The notes under the pieces: model-generated
What the model was told of the DNA's origin: nothing
Databases searched by the model: none
What the model saw: only the letters and a program-made list of their open reading frames with translations
Assembly: GCA_029213005.1 (NCBI GenBank)
Contig: JARGPI010000039.1
Span: forward strand, 1-52,626
Direction of reading: 5' to 3'
Source of the DNA: Verrucomicrobiales bacterium
GTDB lineage: Bacteria; Verrucomicrobiota; Verrucomicrobiia; Verrucomicrobiales; DEV007
DNA length: 52,626 nt
Translations under genes and position numbers: made by a program
Part shown: positions 1 through 7,278 of the stretch, one piece after another
How positions within the stretch are numbered: position 1 is the first letter of the stretch
Layout of the letters: the number at the start of each line of letters is the position of its first letter

Positions 1-20
1 TTCGTAAAACTTAACGATCA

Positions 21-2030
21 ATGCCCTTAACCCCGTGCCATTCGGGTTTGAACCTACTCCTCCCACACCACCAAGCATACGGGTCCGTACTAAGGCGGTT
101 CCGATTCGTCATACTTTTAAATCCCCTTGGACCTTGCGTCCGGCTTTTACCTTCTGCTTCGGTCCATCAGGGTAGCGAATGTTGATCCATTGTTGCTCTA
201 TTGAGCCTTCGCCCGCGGGCACGCCCTGATCGCTCAACCATTGATTGGTCATTGCTCTGATGACAATGCTGGTGTTAGTCAGTCGCCATGGACCTTTGCG
301 GCTCCGGCTGGCTTTATGCACTTCCGATCGACAGATTCCAAGCTTCAGTAGGTTTCGCCTTCGAGTTCGCGGTCTGCCCCATTGCTTCCAATAGTACAGA
401 CGCACTCTTCGGCGCAACCACTGATCCAGGTCTCGCGCCTCCTGAAAGTGCAGCCCCGGCATGTAGTAGTTGATCGCTCCGCGTGTATATAATTGGAGGT
501 CGCGAATGACTTTCACCGGAGAGACGCCTCGCGTTCTTTTGGTTATCATTCGCACACTCTTCTTAAATCGCCTCTTTGATTGACCGGTCCATCGCACTTT
601 TCGTTTGATGATGCTAAATCCAAGAAACGACGCTTCGCTTAGTTCTACGACTTTGCTTTTGGTTTCGTTGACCATCAGCTTCATGTGTCTATTCAGATAC
701 CGACTGATGCTTCTCAGTATTCGGTCACCCGCTCGCGGGCTGCCGCAGAGAATCAAAAAGTCATCTGCATATCGCACATGCTGATGGCCACGCACCTCAA
801 GTTCTTTATCCAACTCGTCGAGAAGGATATTTGCCAGAAGCGGACAAAGTGGACCTCCCTGTGGCATACCGATACAGGTTTCTTCATAACTACCATTGGG
901 CAGGATTAAACCCGCTTTCAGATAGTAGCCGATCAGTCTCAGCAGTGCTTTATCATCGGTGCGTTGCCGCAATCGATTCATCAGCTTCTGGTGATCGACC
1001 GTATCGAAGAAGGATTTCAGATCACAGTCGACGACATAGCATCTCCGCCTCCGCTTTTGACTTTGTTTCTGCCATTGCTTGATGGCTCCGTGTGCACTTC
1101 GGCACGGACGGAATCCATGGGAGCTATCGCTGGAGTTCGGTTCATAAAGGGGACTTAGGATTTGCGCTATCGCTTGCTGAATCACTCGGTCCAATATCGT
1201 TGGTATACCTAGTGGTCGCTTTTCGTATGGTTTATCAGGTTTCGGGATATAGATCCGCTTAACCGGAGAGGGACGGTAGTTACCGTCTCTCAATTTGGTC
1301 TGGATCGTTTCCCAGTGCTTGCGGATGAATTGAGAGAATTCCTCAATCGTCATCCCATCAATGTCTGGCGCGCCTTTGTTTGCTTTGACCTGTTTCCAGG
1401 CTCTCTGCAAATTCTCGCGTTCCAGGACTTGCTCGAACAGTGAATGTTCTTTCACACACGATCTCTCTTTCTCTGCCTGACTCCGATTGCCATCTAATTC
1501 CCCGTGCGGGTTCAGTCGAATAGCAGGGTGGTCAGGTCGGATCGTCGAATCAGTTTGGTCCTTTGTCGGATGGTTCCCCTCTATCCTCACGGATGTCTTG
1601 AGTTCGTTGCCATCATTTGGTGAGTCCTCCGGTTTCATAGTTTATACAGGCCAATGAAGGCCTCCGGCTCATTTCCACGACTAATATGACCTCGGCTGAC
1701 TTCCTCTTCAGGCTTCCCCGAGGAGGATCTCCCCTGGTAAGGTGCGTGTGACTCCCTTGCACAACTGCCGCATTTACCTGTCGAATCAAAACTGAATGGT
1801 TTCGCTGTGTTGTGCCAGCTCACCTGATTCAACCGGCCTCGGATGCGGTTTCTGTTCGTCAGCTCGCAAGTTTCGCCTAGACTGCCTTCCCACGATTGGT
1901 TACCCGCACGCAGTTGTCTTCGGCTGGAGCTTTTCCTGTTTACTTCGTTTCTCAACTTTTCTTCATTCTTTCAGTTTAACACTCTGGGGACTTAAACCCC
2001 ATTAATCACACGCCCATGCAGGGCACACAC
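21..2030 (-). mobile_element. Group II intron, apparently full length, with its RT/maturase
   Basis: Read on the minus strand, the 5' end has the group II start GTGTG (near 2030-2028), followed by a structured non-coding leader. The maturase gene follows, and then a domain V-like hairpin at about 67-101 in which ACCGCC pairs with GGTGGT. A domain VI-like segment sits at about 21-60, and the 3' end is probably an AT near position 21. The boundaries are inferred from group II consensus, not mapped. The open reading frame is intact, so the intron may be active. Its exons could not be assigned to any gene. Confidence 0.8.
109..1638 (-). CDS. ltrA: Group II intron reverse transcriptase/maturase (LtrA family)
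   Basis: This 509-residue intron-encoded protein should help the intron RNA fold for splicing and copy it into DNA at the target. The reverse transcriptase core shows GMPQGGPLCPLLAN and the catalytic box VRYADDF (the metal-binding aspartates). The thumb/maturase (X) region follows, including the segment around GAINYYMPGLHF. The protein ends soon after the DNA-binding-like basic region, and I see no C-terminal HNH endonuclease domain, so mobility would rely on an endonuclease-independent route. The first 70 or so residues are poorly conserved-looking and may be leader. The gene lies inside the intron, ahead of domain V, as expected. Confidence 0.93.
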   Translation of the reverse strand: MKPEDSPNDGNELKTSVRIEGNHPTKDQTDSTIRPDHPAIRLNPHGELDGNRSQAEKERSCVKEHSLFEQVLERENLQRAWKQVKANKGAPDIDGMTIEEFSQFIRKHWETIQTKLRDGNYRPSPVKRIYIPKPDKPYEKRPLGIPTILDRVIQQAIAQILSPLYEPNSSDSSHGFRPCRSAHGAIKQWQKQSQKRRRRCYVVDCDLKSFFDTVDHQKLMNRLRQRTDDKALLRLIGYYLKAGLILPNGSYEETCIGMPQGGPLCPLLANILLDELDKELEVRGHQHVRYADDFLILCGSPRAGDRILRSISRYLNRHMKLMVNETKSKVVELSEASFLGFSIIKRKVRWTGQSKRRFKKSVRMITKRTRGVSPVKVIRDLQLYTRGAINYYMPGLHFQEARDLDQWLRRRVRLYYWKQWGRPRTRRRNLLKLGICRSEVHKASRSRKGPWRLTNTSIVIRAMTNQWLSDQGVPAGEGSIEQQWINIRYPDGPKQKVKAGRKVQGDLKV

Positions 2031-2144
2031 AAATCGCGGCTGCCAAGGTCTATATTTTTGGAGTTTGAACGTGACAGGGTTTCATTGTCGTCTATGATTT
2101 GTGAGAGCGTTTTTGCGTCGTGACCGACCTTGCAGCGCTCAGAC

Positions 2145-2302
2145 GTGCGCCGTGCAAAGCGAGTCGCTTCTTATTTGGTGAAAGTCCAAATGTTATAAAC
2201 CTTAGCCAGGAGTAACCACCGAGTGTTGCGTTCATGTTAGCTAAGCCATTGAAAGATACAGCGGTCGATGCCCGCTTTGATTACATCGTAAAACCCGCTT
2301 TT
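2145..2302 (+). other. 5' fragment of a second group II intron (copy 1, disrupted)
   Basis: This 158-bp segment begins with the group II 5' motif GTGCG and matches 3862-4019 over its whole length with only about four differences and no gaps. Homology stops abruptly after AACCCGCTTTT, and unrelated sequence with a small ORF follows. The matching 3' intron end lies about 850 bp downstream (3151-3250). The copy therefore looks like an intron whose middle was replaced or deleted. Confidence 0.7.
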
Positions 2303-2398
2303 GGAGTTAAATCGCTCTGGAAACAACTCTTCGGCTGCATCAGAAGTTTTTACAATCATCTTACAACTGTTATCCTGTATTCGGTTAGAGTGGACTGT

Positions 2399-2827
2399 AT
2401 GAAGAGATTCATCGCGATTAGCTGTGCTTTGGTTTCAGCCATTATCGGAAGCAGGACATCGTTCGCCGGTGGACGAGCAGTCGAATTCGAAAGCCACGGG
2501 GTGCCCCTTTTGGAGCAGGCTCCAGCATTGGTAGGCGTACTCGGCGGGCACTTCACGGTTGAGAATTCCGGCCTATTAGGGCCGGGTGATGCACCATTCG
2601 ACGGAAGCAGGCTTTACACCTACATGGATTTTCGAGCGAGATCGAAAGGCGGCGATGGGCAAATTTTCCTCATCCGGCTCCACTTCGATCGAGGAGAAAG
2701 GCCCGTGAACTACACGCGACTGTCATTCAAGCGCATGGAGATTTTCTCTGTCCCAGCATCGGCTGAGGCTAAACTGAAGACGTTCCGGGACCTTTATGAG
2801 GCAACGGGAGCGAACCAAACAGAATAA
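2399..2827 (+). CDS. Small secreted protein of unknown function (ORF A)
   Basis: The gene encodes 142 residues. I chose the ATG at 2399 because it puts a clear signal peptide at the N-terminus: basic MKRF, then a hydrophobic stretch and a plausible cleavage after SFA. A longer in-frame ORF beginning at 2234 would read through intron RNA sequence and is unlikely to be the start. The mature part is a mixed alpha/beta sequence without a recognised domain. The ORF sits between the two halves of a broken group II intron and is followed by a 110-bp repeat also found after the ORF ending at 5235. Cassette-like cargo is one explanation. Confidence 0.5.
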   Translation: MKRFIAISCALVSAIIGSRTSFAGGRAVEFESHGVPLLEQAPALVGVLGGHFTVENSGLLGPGDAPFDGSRLYTYMDFRARSKGGDGQIFLIRLHFDRGERPVNYTRLSFKRMEIFSVPASAEAKLKTFRDLYEATGANQTE

Positions 2828-2930
2828 ACAGGGGGCAGACGGATAGTAGGAAAAGCGGATTCATCCTCATTTGATCTATTTGTAATTTTCCGAGGCTTTC
2901 CAGAAATCTATGATTCTGGTGTGTTGAAAA
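2820..2930 (+). repeat. 110-bp imperfect repeat, copy 1
   Basis: The segment from GAATAAACAGGGGGCAGAC to GTGTTGAAAAC closely matches 5211-5320 and starts at the stop codon of the upstream ORF in both places. It contains a dyad, CCAGAA-atctatga-TTCTGG, that could act as a weak terminator or recombination structure. The GGGGGCAGAC core resembles motifs often seen next to REP-associated transposase genes, but no such gene is present. Confidence 0.7.
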
Positions 2931-3150
2931 CAAGGGGGGAACTGGGCAGAATCTGTAGCGTTTCAACCTGTTGAGCCGATTTCCGGCAAGGTTGAGTTAT
3001 AGGTAGCAATGGATGTTTCGAACCACAAGTGGCTGAATCGACGGAGTCAGTGCCGGATCTTCGGTTGGACTCGCTTTGCGAAACTGGAAATCTGATCCCA
3101 TCATTATTCGATTGATCTTCAAAGTAATGAAAGGAAAAGTAAACGAATGA
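2931..3150. other. Non-coding stretch, no supported feature
   Basis: This segment lies between the 110-bp repeat and the intron 3' fragment. I found no convincing ORF, RNA gene or long repeat in it. It has no match to the corresponding intron interior at 4020-4560, so it was brought in or replaced together with ORF A. Confidence 0.4.
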
Positions 3151-3250
3151 ACGACAACCGGTTACGTGCGCGACTCACTGAGGAGCCTATTGCGGGAAAA
3201 CCGCACGATGGGATCTGCGAGGGGGACGCTGGGCAACTGGCGTTCCTACC
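3151..3250 (+). other. 3' fragment of the second group II intron (copy 1: domains V and VI)
   Basis: The segment matches the 3' end of the intron at 3862-4674. It contains a domain V hairpin (GAGCCTATTGCGGG-aaaa-CCGCACGATGGGATC) and a domain VI hairpin (GACGCTGGGCAACTGGCGTTCCTAC). Base changes in the domain VI arms (GCTGG/CTGGC here, GCCGG/CCGGC in the other copy) are compensatory, which supports a real RNA stem. The intron ends near 3249, and the lipoprotein gene starts 16 bases later. Confidence 0.72.
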
Positions 3251-3265
3251 TTAATCTACCAAGGA

Positions 3266-3733
3266 ATGAATCTCTCGCTCTCAGTGCTCCTGATCATTGT
3301 CGGCCTGATCACGCTCAGTTCGTGCTCCACCCTGAGTAGCGAATCGACCGTATTTGATTATTCGAAGGCGATGGAGTCGGTTCGCGGTTCAATTCGCAAG
3401 GAGGGGATTCCCAGAGAGAAGATCTTCTACCATTTCCAGTTGATGCATGCCAAGAGCACCCGCATGCAGGGCGGAGTTCGCGGGGGGCGCATGAGCGCCT
3501 CAGAGACCTGGGAGCTTCAGGGTGGCTACCGACTAACAGCAATCGAGCACACCTATGTCGGAAGGGATCTCAAAATTTCTCCCTTGAAAGACGGTGAACT
3601 ATTTTTCTCTGACTCATCCCCTCTAATGATGAAGGAGGAGTATTACCACGAGTTGCCCCTAGAACCTTACTTTGATACACTCTACCTTTTTGACTCGCAG
3701 GATCGAAGGGTTGAGGCAATCGACCTGCACTAG
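3266..3733 (+). CDS. Small putative lipoprotein of unknown function (ORF B)
   Basis: The 155-residue product starts with a hydrophobic segment (LSVLLIIVGLITL) followed by SSCS, which fits a lipobox with Cys20 as the lipidated residue. It should therefore be exported and anchored to a membrane. The rest has no domain I recognise. The ATG at 3266 lies just after the 3' end of a group II intron relic, and the next intron copy starts 128 bp after the stop. The position between intron copies parallels the unrelated ORFs at 2399 and 4699. Function unknown. Confidence 0.6.
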   Translation: MNLSLSVLLIIVGLITLSSCSTLSSESTVFDYSKAMESVRGSIRKEGIPREKIFYHFQLMHAKSTRMQGGVRGGRMSASETWELQGGYRLTAIEHTYVGRDLKISPLKDGELFFSDSSPLMMKEEYYHELPLEPYFDTLYLFDSQDRRVEAIDLH

Positions 3734-3861
3734 AAACAGGTAGAACAAGACGCGGATGATCAACTGCCTGCCCGATTTGAGTCGAAAATTCTATGAACAT
3801 TAAACCATCAACCCCGAAGTCGGAGCGCGCTGTCGGCAGGCAGTGACATCGCTTCGACGTT
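3734..3861. other. Intergenic segment with an imperfect dyad at the intron insertion point
   Basis: Just upstream of the intron 5' end an imperfect inverted repeat can be drawn: AACCCCGAAGTCG near 3805 against CGCTTCGACGTT near 3850-3861. Bacterial group IIC introns are known to insert next to such stem-loops, including integron attC sites. The consensus attC core sequences are not properly matched here, so I list it only as an insertion-site dyad. Confidence 0.35.
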
Positions 3862-4674
3862 GTGCGCCGTGCAAAGCGAGGCGCTTCTTATTTGGTGAAA
3901 GTCCAAATGTTATAAACCTTAGCCAGGAGTAACTACCGAGTGTTGCGTTCATGTTAGCTAAGCCATTGAAAGATACAGCGGTCGATGCCCGCTTTGAGAA
4001 CATCGTAAAACCCGCTTTTATGGCGGATGGCGAAACAGCATGGGCGAAGCGTACACAGGGAATTCATCAGGCCGCAGGGAGGTTCGCACCCTCCTCAAGA
4101 TTGATACAGCCCCGTAAGCAGTTAGGAAGTGGAAGTCAGTCCGGTAACGTTACGGGATGGCAGCAGTCGGTGTCGCGCACTATGGCGAGCGGCATCGGAT
4201 TCCATCGGGGTCGAGTAAGATCGTGGCGTGGTGAAAGAGAAGCGTATAAAATGAACTGGATCAGGAAGGAACGCTTGAATCCGGCACCTCGAACACGGGA
4301 GGCCTCACCGCCGTCCTTTACGAGAGATCGAAAGGCCATTGATGATCAACTGAGGGAAGACATCATTGGGAGCGGGGAGGAGTCAGACTCACCCATAGTA
4401 GTCAGAGACGGTAAGACCGATCACACGCTTCGCGAAGCTACGGCAGAGCGGGCATTGGCAAAGGGGTGGGCAGAAGGACAACGCGAACACAGCACTCACT
4501 GCGGGAGAGGATTGCTCCCATTACCAGTGTCCCGCTCCCTGTTTGCATTAGGAACGAAAGTGATTACCTTTGGTGAGTCGCCGAGTTTACATGCGCGTCT
4601 TTCTGAGGAGCTTATTGCGGGAAAACCGCACGATGGGATCTGCGAGGGGGACGCCGGGTAACCGGCGTTCCTAC
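3862..4674 (+). mobile_element. ORF-less group II intron (copy 2)
   Basis: The element starts with GTGCGCC and carries the same first 158 bases as 2145-2302. It continues through about 650 bp of structured sequence and ends with domain V (GAGGAGCTTATTGCGGG, tetraloop AAAA, CCGCACGATGGGATC) and domain VI (ACGCCGGGTAACCGGCGTTCCTAC). No reverse transcriptase is present. A long open frame in domains I-IV, with phrases such as DSPIVVRDGKTDH, resembles the leader that normally precedes a maturase gene, so the maturase was probably deleted. Splicing would need a maturase in trans; the one at 109-1638 belongs to a different intron family. Confidence 0.72.
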
Positions 4675-4698
4675 CTCAATCGGCACAGAAAAACAAAG

Positions 4699-5235
4699 AT
4701 GAAGATCTTAACGCACCTATTTTGCCTTTGTTTTTGCGGGGTCACCTTTGCAGAAGATGCTGTGGGTACTGACGAGATTTCGGATCGAGTCCAACTTCGC
4801 GACGGCAAAATTATCTTTCGCGGAATTGATATCTCTACTATTGTAGCTCAACGCGAGAGCGACATTTTCGAGGAATCGAAGTATGGCTTGATGAACATCA
4901 CAAAGGAAGATCGTTGCGTTGCAGAGGCTATGATTATCCTCGACAAGCTACGTAAACTCGTTACGAACGCAGACACGCTTACCCTTATAAAATCCCTTAG
5001 GCAGGGCGAGCCCGGTGGATCCATTGACTATTATGTCTCGAGAGAAGGGAATTGGATTATTGCGAAAGAACTATCGAAGAGAAGACCGATTCCTCCACAC
5101 TTGAAACCCGATGGGCCGGTTGACTATTTTTTAGGATGGAGCGGTCCTTCAGGTGCTTCTAGGAACTTTGATGGCTTGTTAGAATCGGCTTCACGAGAAT
5201 TGAAACGCGGGAATAAACAGGGGGTAGACAGATAG
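4699..5235 (+). CDS. Small secreted protein of unknown function (ORF C)
   Basis: The 178-residue product has a short signal peptide (MKILTHLFCLCFCGVTFA, cleavage before EDAVG), so it should be periplasmic or secreted. The ATG at 4699 was chosen over an upstream in-frame start that lies inside intron domain V. The mature region shows no recognised fold or motif. The gene starts about 25 bp after the intron 3' end and ends in the second copy of the 110-bp repeat, the same downstream neighbour as ORF A, although the two proteins are not visibly related. Confidence 0.5.
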   Translation: MKILTHLFCLCFCGVTFAEDAVGTDEISDRVQLRDGKIIFRGIDISTIVAQRESDIFEESKYGLMNITKEDRCVAEAMIILDKLRKLVTNADTLTLIKSLRQGEPGGSIDYYVSREGNWIIAKELSKRRPIPPHLKPDGPVDYFLGWSGPSGASRNFDGLLESASRELKRGNKQGVDR

Positions 5236-5320
5236 TAGGGAAAGCGGATTCCTTTTCATTTGATCTATTTGTAATTTTCCGTGCTTCTGCAGGAATCTAT
5301 GAATCTTCTGTGTAGAAAAC
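5211..5320 (+). repeat. 110-bp imperfect repeat, copy 2
   Basis: The segment matches 2820-2930 from GAATAAACAGGGGGTAGAC to GTGTAGAAAAC. The first 25 bases are the last codons of ORF C, as in copy 1 with ORF A. The internal dyad is less perfect here (CAGGAATCTATGAATCTTCTG). Confidence 0.7.
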
Positions 5321-5324
5321 AGAG

Positions 5325-5430
5325 AAGCCGCCATTTACTCCGCCACCGGCCATCCAAGTAGTGGAGCCTTTGTGATTGTTGTCGCGGCCATTTCCGTCTG
5401 GTGAGTGAGGGGGGGCGGCCAAATTCGAAA
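5325..5430 (-). pseudogene. DUF1501 gene fragment, frameshifted
   Basis: On the minus strand this stretch reads EFGR, then in the next frame PHSPDGNGRDNNHKGSTT followed by WMAGGGVNGG. That is the conserved core of DUF1501 proteins; the intact gene at 29892-31289 has EFGRTPHGQGGDGRD and TTWMAGGGVKGG in the same order. The frame changes at a run of seven C residues, one more than the reading frame needs. No more of the gene is present on either side, so this is a roughly 105-bp relic with a frameshift. Confidence 0.75.
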
Positions 5431-5624
5431 AAGCGTGTCCGGTTCCCCTATTTTGTCTGTCCCCGGTTTCGCGGTCTCGAATTTATATCCCAATGTCAGT
5501 CTGGAGCAGGGGGCGAAACGAAAGACTAAACCAACTGGTCATTCACTTCTTCTGATTCAAGTGTCAAACTAAAGTCATCTTACCCTTCACTTGAATAATG
5601 GCGGTGCACTAGTTTACCAGTGGC
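5431..5624. other. Non-coding stretch with a GGGGACAGACAAAAT motif
   Basis: On the minus strand, 5447-5466 reads AACCGGGGACAGACAAAATA. Sequences of this type are often found beside REP-associated Y1 transposases in PVC and other genomes. No transposase is present. The rest of the interval shows no ORF or RNA I can support. Confidence 0.35.
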
Positions 5625-6752
5625 TTATTGATCACAATTTTGGCCGAAATGAACCTCCCGGTGGCAATTGGGGCAGAGTGCAGCGGCGTTGTCTATGGTA
5701 TCCTCACCCCCTTGACTAAGGGGATTCCAATGATGAACTTCCAAATATGGCGACCCATCGGACTGCCTTAAGAACGGGGCTTGATTCCCGCACCTTTCGC
5801 ATACGCCGTCTGCTCTTCTCAGAACAGCCACGATCACATCAGGGTTTCGTCTAAAGCCAACCGAGATGACCTGAACCCTCTCGGGTAATCTCTCCGCATT
5901 AGCGAGCCGCTCCTCCAGAGTATTCATTGGCAGCTGTCTGGAATCCTCAATTTGGGAATTTAGTTCTTCCTCAATATAGGCTTGAGCATCATAGGGCAAG
6001 TCAATCAAGCCTCCCGTATCATAAACCTCACTCCAGCCTCCAGAACTCGTCTGCCTTTTCAAGGGAAGTCCATCACTGACCTTTCTCAATAGTTCCGTAG
6101 GGAGGATCTGATCAAGCTGAACCAGGTCTCTAATTTTTATAAGGTTAACCGCTTTCTCTACGGCTTCGTCATCTCCGTCAAATAGATTCAGTTCTCCTGG
6201 TTGGTGCTTTTCAAAATGCTGCCTCACAACGGCCTTTTCATCCGCCACTAGTCCCCGTTTATCCTTCCAGCCAACAATCAGAGCGGTGTAGCGGATTTGA
6301 GAAAGGTTTTCACTGGATGAGACATATAGCCTGACAGGTTTTGTGGGGCTGGGTTTGCTTTCTTGAAGCATCTTAATGATTTGTCCCGCGAAAGGTTGGA
6401 TATAGAAATCACCTCCGCCTTGGACCCTTTGCGTCTCCAAAATTTCAGTCAATACGGCATCGGGAATTCCGTTGATAAAGAGAGCTGTGGATTCTGCTAA
6501 CCTGGTCGCGAAATGTTCAAATGCCGCATTAATGTCATCATCATTGAGTTCCCCCCAAGTCTTGCCAAGTCGATACCCGAGATTTTGCCAGGTAAGCGAT
6601 TTGAGTACCTTCGACTTGTATGTTCGGTTTCGGATCGAAGCGTCTCTCCATCCCGTAATAAATCTTCTTTTGCGATCCTCATCTCCAATCCTTCGTTTAT
6701 CAATTTGGAATTCCAGATCATCAAAAGCGGTGTCTAATTCCTCTTTCGTCAT
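5625..6752 (-). CDS. HNH endonuclease-domain protein
   Basis: The C-terminal 55 residues form a zinc-ribbon HNH nuclease: VCERCG (first Cys pair), EVHHWNPLSQGG (catalytic His pair), DNAAALCPNCHREVH (Asn, second Cys pair, last His). This should be a metal-dependent DNA-cutting domain. The N-terminal 270 or so residues are not recognised and could be a DNA- or ligand-sensing domain; restriction-type HNH enzymes are often built this way. I prefer the ATG at 6752 (375 residues) over a TTG at 6788. No methyltransferase is adjacent. It sits beside integrative-element relics and may be cargo such as a defence gene; that role is inference. Confidence 0.8.
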   Translation of the reverse strand: MTKEELDTAFDDLEFQIDKRRIGDEDRKRRFITGWRDASIRNRTYKSKVLKSLTWQNLGYRLGKTWGELNDDDINAAFEHFATRLAESTALFINGIPDAVLTEILETQRVQGGGDFYIQPFAGQIIKMLQESKPSPTKPVRLYVSSSENLSQIRYTALIVGWKDKRGLVADEKAVVRQHFEKHQPGELNLFDGDDEAVEKAVNLIKIRDLVQLDQILPTELLRKVSDGLPLKRQTSSGGWSEVYDTGGLIDLPYDAQAYIEEELNSQIEDSRQLPMNTLEERLANAERLPERVQVISVGFRRNPDVIVAVLRRADGVCERCGNQAPFLRQSDGSPYLEVHHWNPLSQGGEDTIDNAAALCPNCHREVHFGQNCDQ

Positions 6753-6894
6753 CGACACAGACCGTAGCAGATTTGTACGGAGTGACAAAAGGGGGGGCTC
6801 GTAAATTCAAATATCAACTTCCCGTTTGGGCTAAGAGGGGCTCCGTGCCGGGTAAAACGCAGTGATTAAGGCGGAAATGACTTTACTGGCTTCA

Positions 6895-7059
6895 ATCGGC
6901 AGTTTTGCCGGAAACTGAAGAGGGGGCACACATAGGGTCACACGAAATAGTCCCAAGCTGACGATGTGGGTCGGACGGAGTCACAAAGTGTGGGTTTAAA
7001 GGGATTCCGAACTCTTTGAAAATAAGCAGGTTTGTCTAGAAGGTGGACAAACTGGTAAT
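6895..7059 (+). pseudogene. Decayed 3' end of a second integrase gene
   Basis: The segment aligns with the last part of the intact integrase gene before its attachment site (about 11045-11206). Shared stretches include GGAAACT(A/G)AAGAGGGG, CACACATAGGGTCACACG, TAGTCCC and GGAGTCACAAAG. It carries gaps and stop codons. It leads directly into the same 48-bp att sequence. This implies that a related element once sat on the left side of this att site and has lost most of its sequence. Confidence 0.65.
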
Positions 7060-7107
7060 GTGAGTCAAAACATCGAAAATGGCTCCTCAGGTTGGGTTCG
7101 AACCAAC
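7060..7107 (+). repeat. Left attachment site (att core, direct repeat)
   Basis: The 48-bp sequence is identical to 11207-11254 except for one base (A at 7068-7070 region versus G at 11215). It holds the 3' end of tRNA-Asn from the T-arm to CCA, but no full tRNA, as expected for the distal att site of an element integrated in a tRNA 3' end. In frame it reads VSQNIENGSSGWVRTN. Confidence 0.88.
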
Positions 7108-7278
7108 CATAAACAGTTTGAAAACCAATTAGTTACAGAGGTAGGGTCACACGTAAGGTCACACGAGTTGGAAGAGATCAATTTGAAGTGGCCAAATCTT
7201 TCGCCTGAAATTCAGCAGGCTATTCTTGCGATCGTTCGCACAGCACCCTTAGAGCTCCATTCGAACTCCCAACTATGA
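7108..7278 (+). CDS. Detached alternative C-terminus of the element's integrase
   Basis: This open frame has no start of its own other than a GTG inside the att repeat at 7060. It is in the same frame as the integrase across the att core. In the circle the integrase would therefore read through ...GWVRTN into HKQFENQLVTEVGSHVRSHELEE and on, ending at 7278. That adds 56 residues after the core instead of the 11 found in the integrated form. Its TGA overlaps the rep ATG at 7275 (ATGA). In the integrated state the segment is probably not translated, or only as a leader to rep. The two SH-containing repeats in the protein reflect GTCACAC DNA motifs. Confidence 0.65.
   Translation, partial: HKQFENQLVTEVGSHVRSHELEEINLKWPNLSPEIQQAILAIVRTAPLELHSNSQL
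7146..7164 (+). promoter_or_regulatory. Paired GTCACAC sites, left arm (candidate integrase arm sites)
   Basis: GTCACAC occurs at 7146-7152 and 7158-7164, 12 bp apart, in the same orientation as the copies on the other side of the att core. Direct short repeats flanking the crossover region at helical spacing are the usual form of arm-type integrase sites. Confidence 0.55.

Noticed and set aside
1635..1955. Minus-strand ORF of 106 residues upstream of the maturase gene
   Set aside because: It lies in the 5' structured part of the group II intron, has no motif, and is best explained as an open frame in intron RNA.
3795..3861. Integron attC site before the intron copy
   Set aside because: An imperfect dyad exists, but the consensus core sequences (RYYYAAC and GTTRRRY) do not fit, and no integron integrase is in the window. 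Kept only as an insertion-site dyad.
3951..4661. 236-residue ORF spanning most of the ORF-less intron
   Set aside because: It begins in the conserved intron 5' region and ends in domain V. The residues resemble the usual intron leader translation, not an independent protein.
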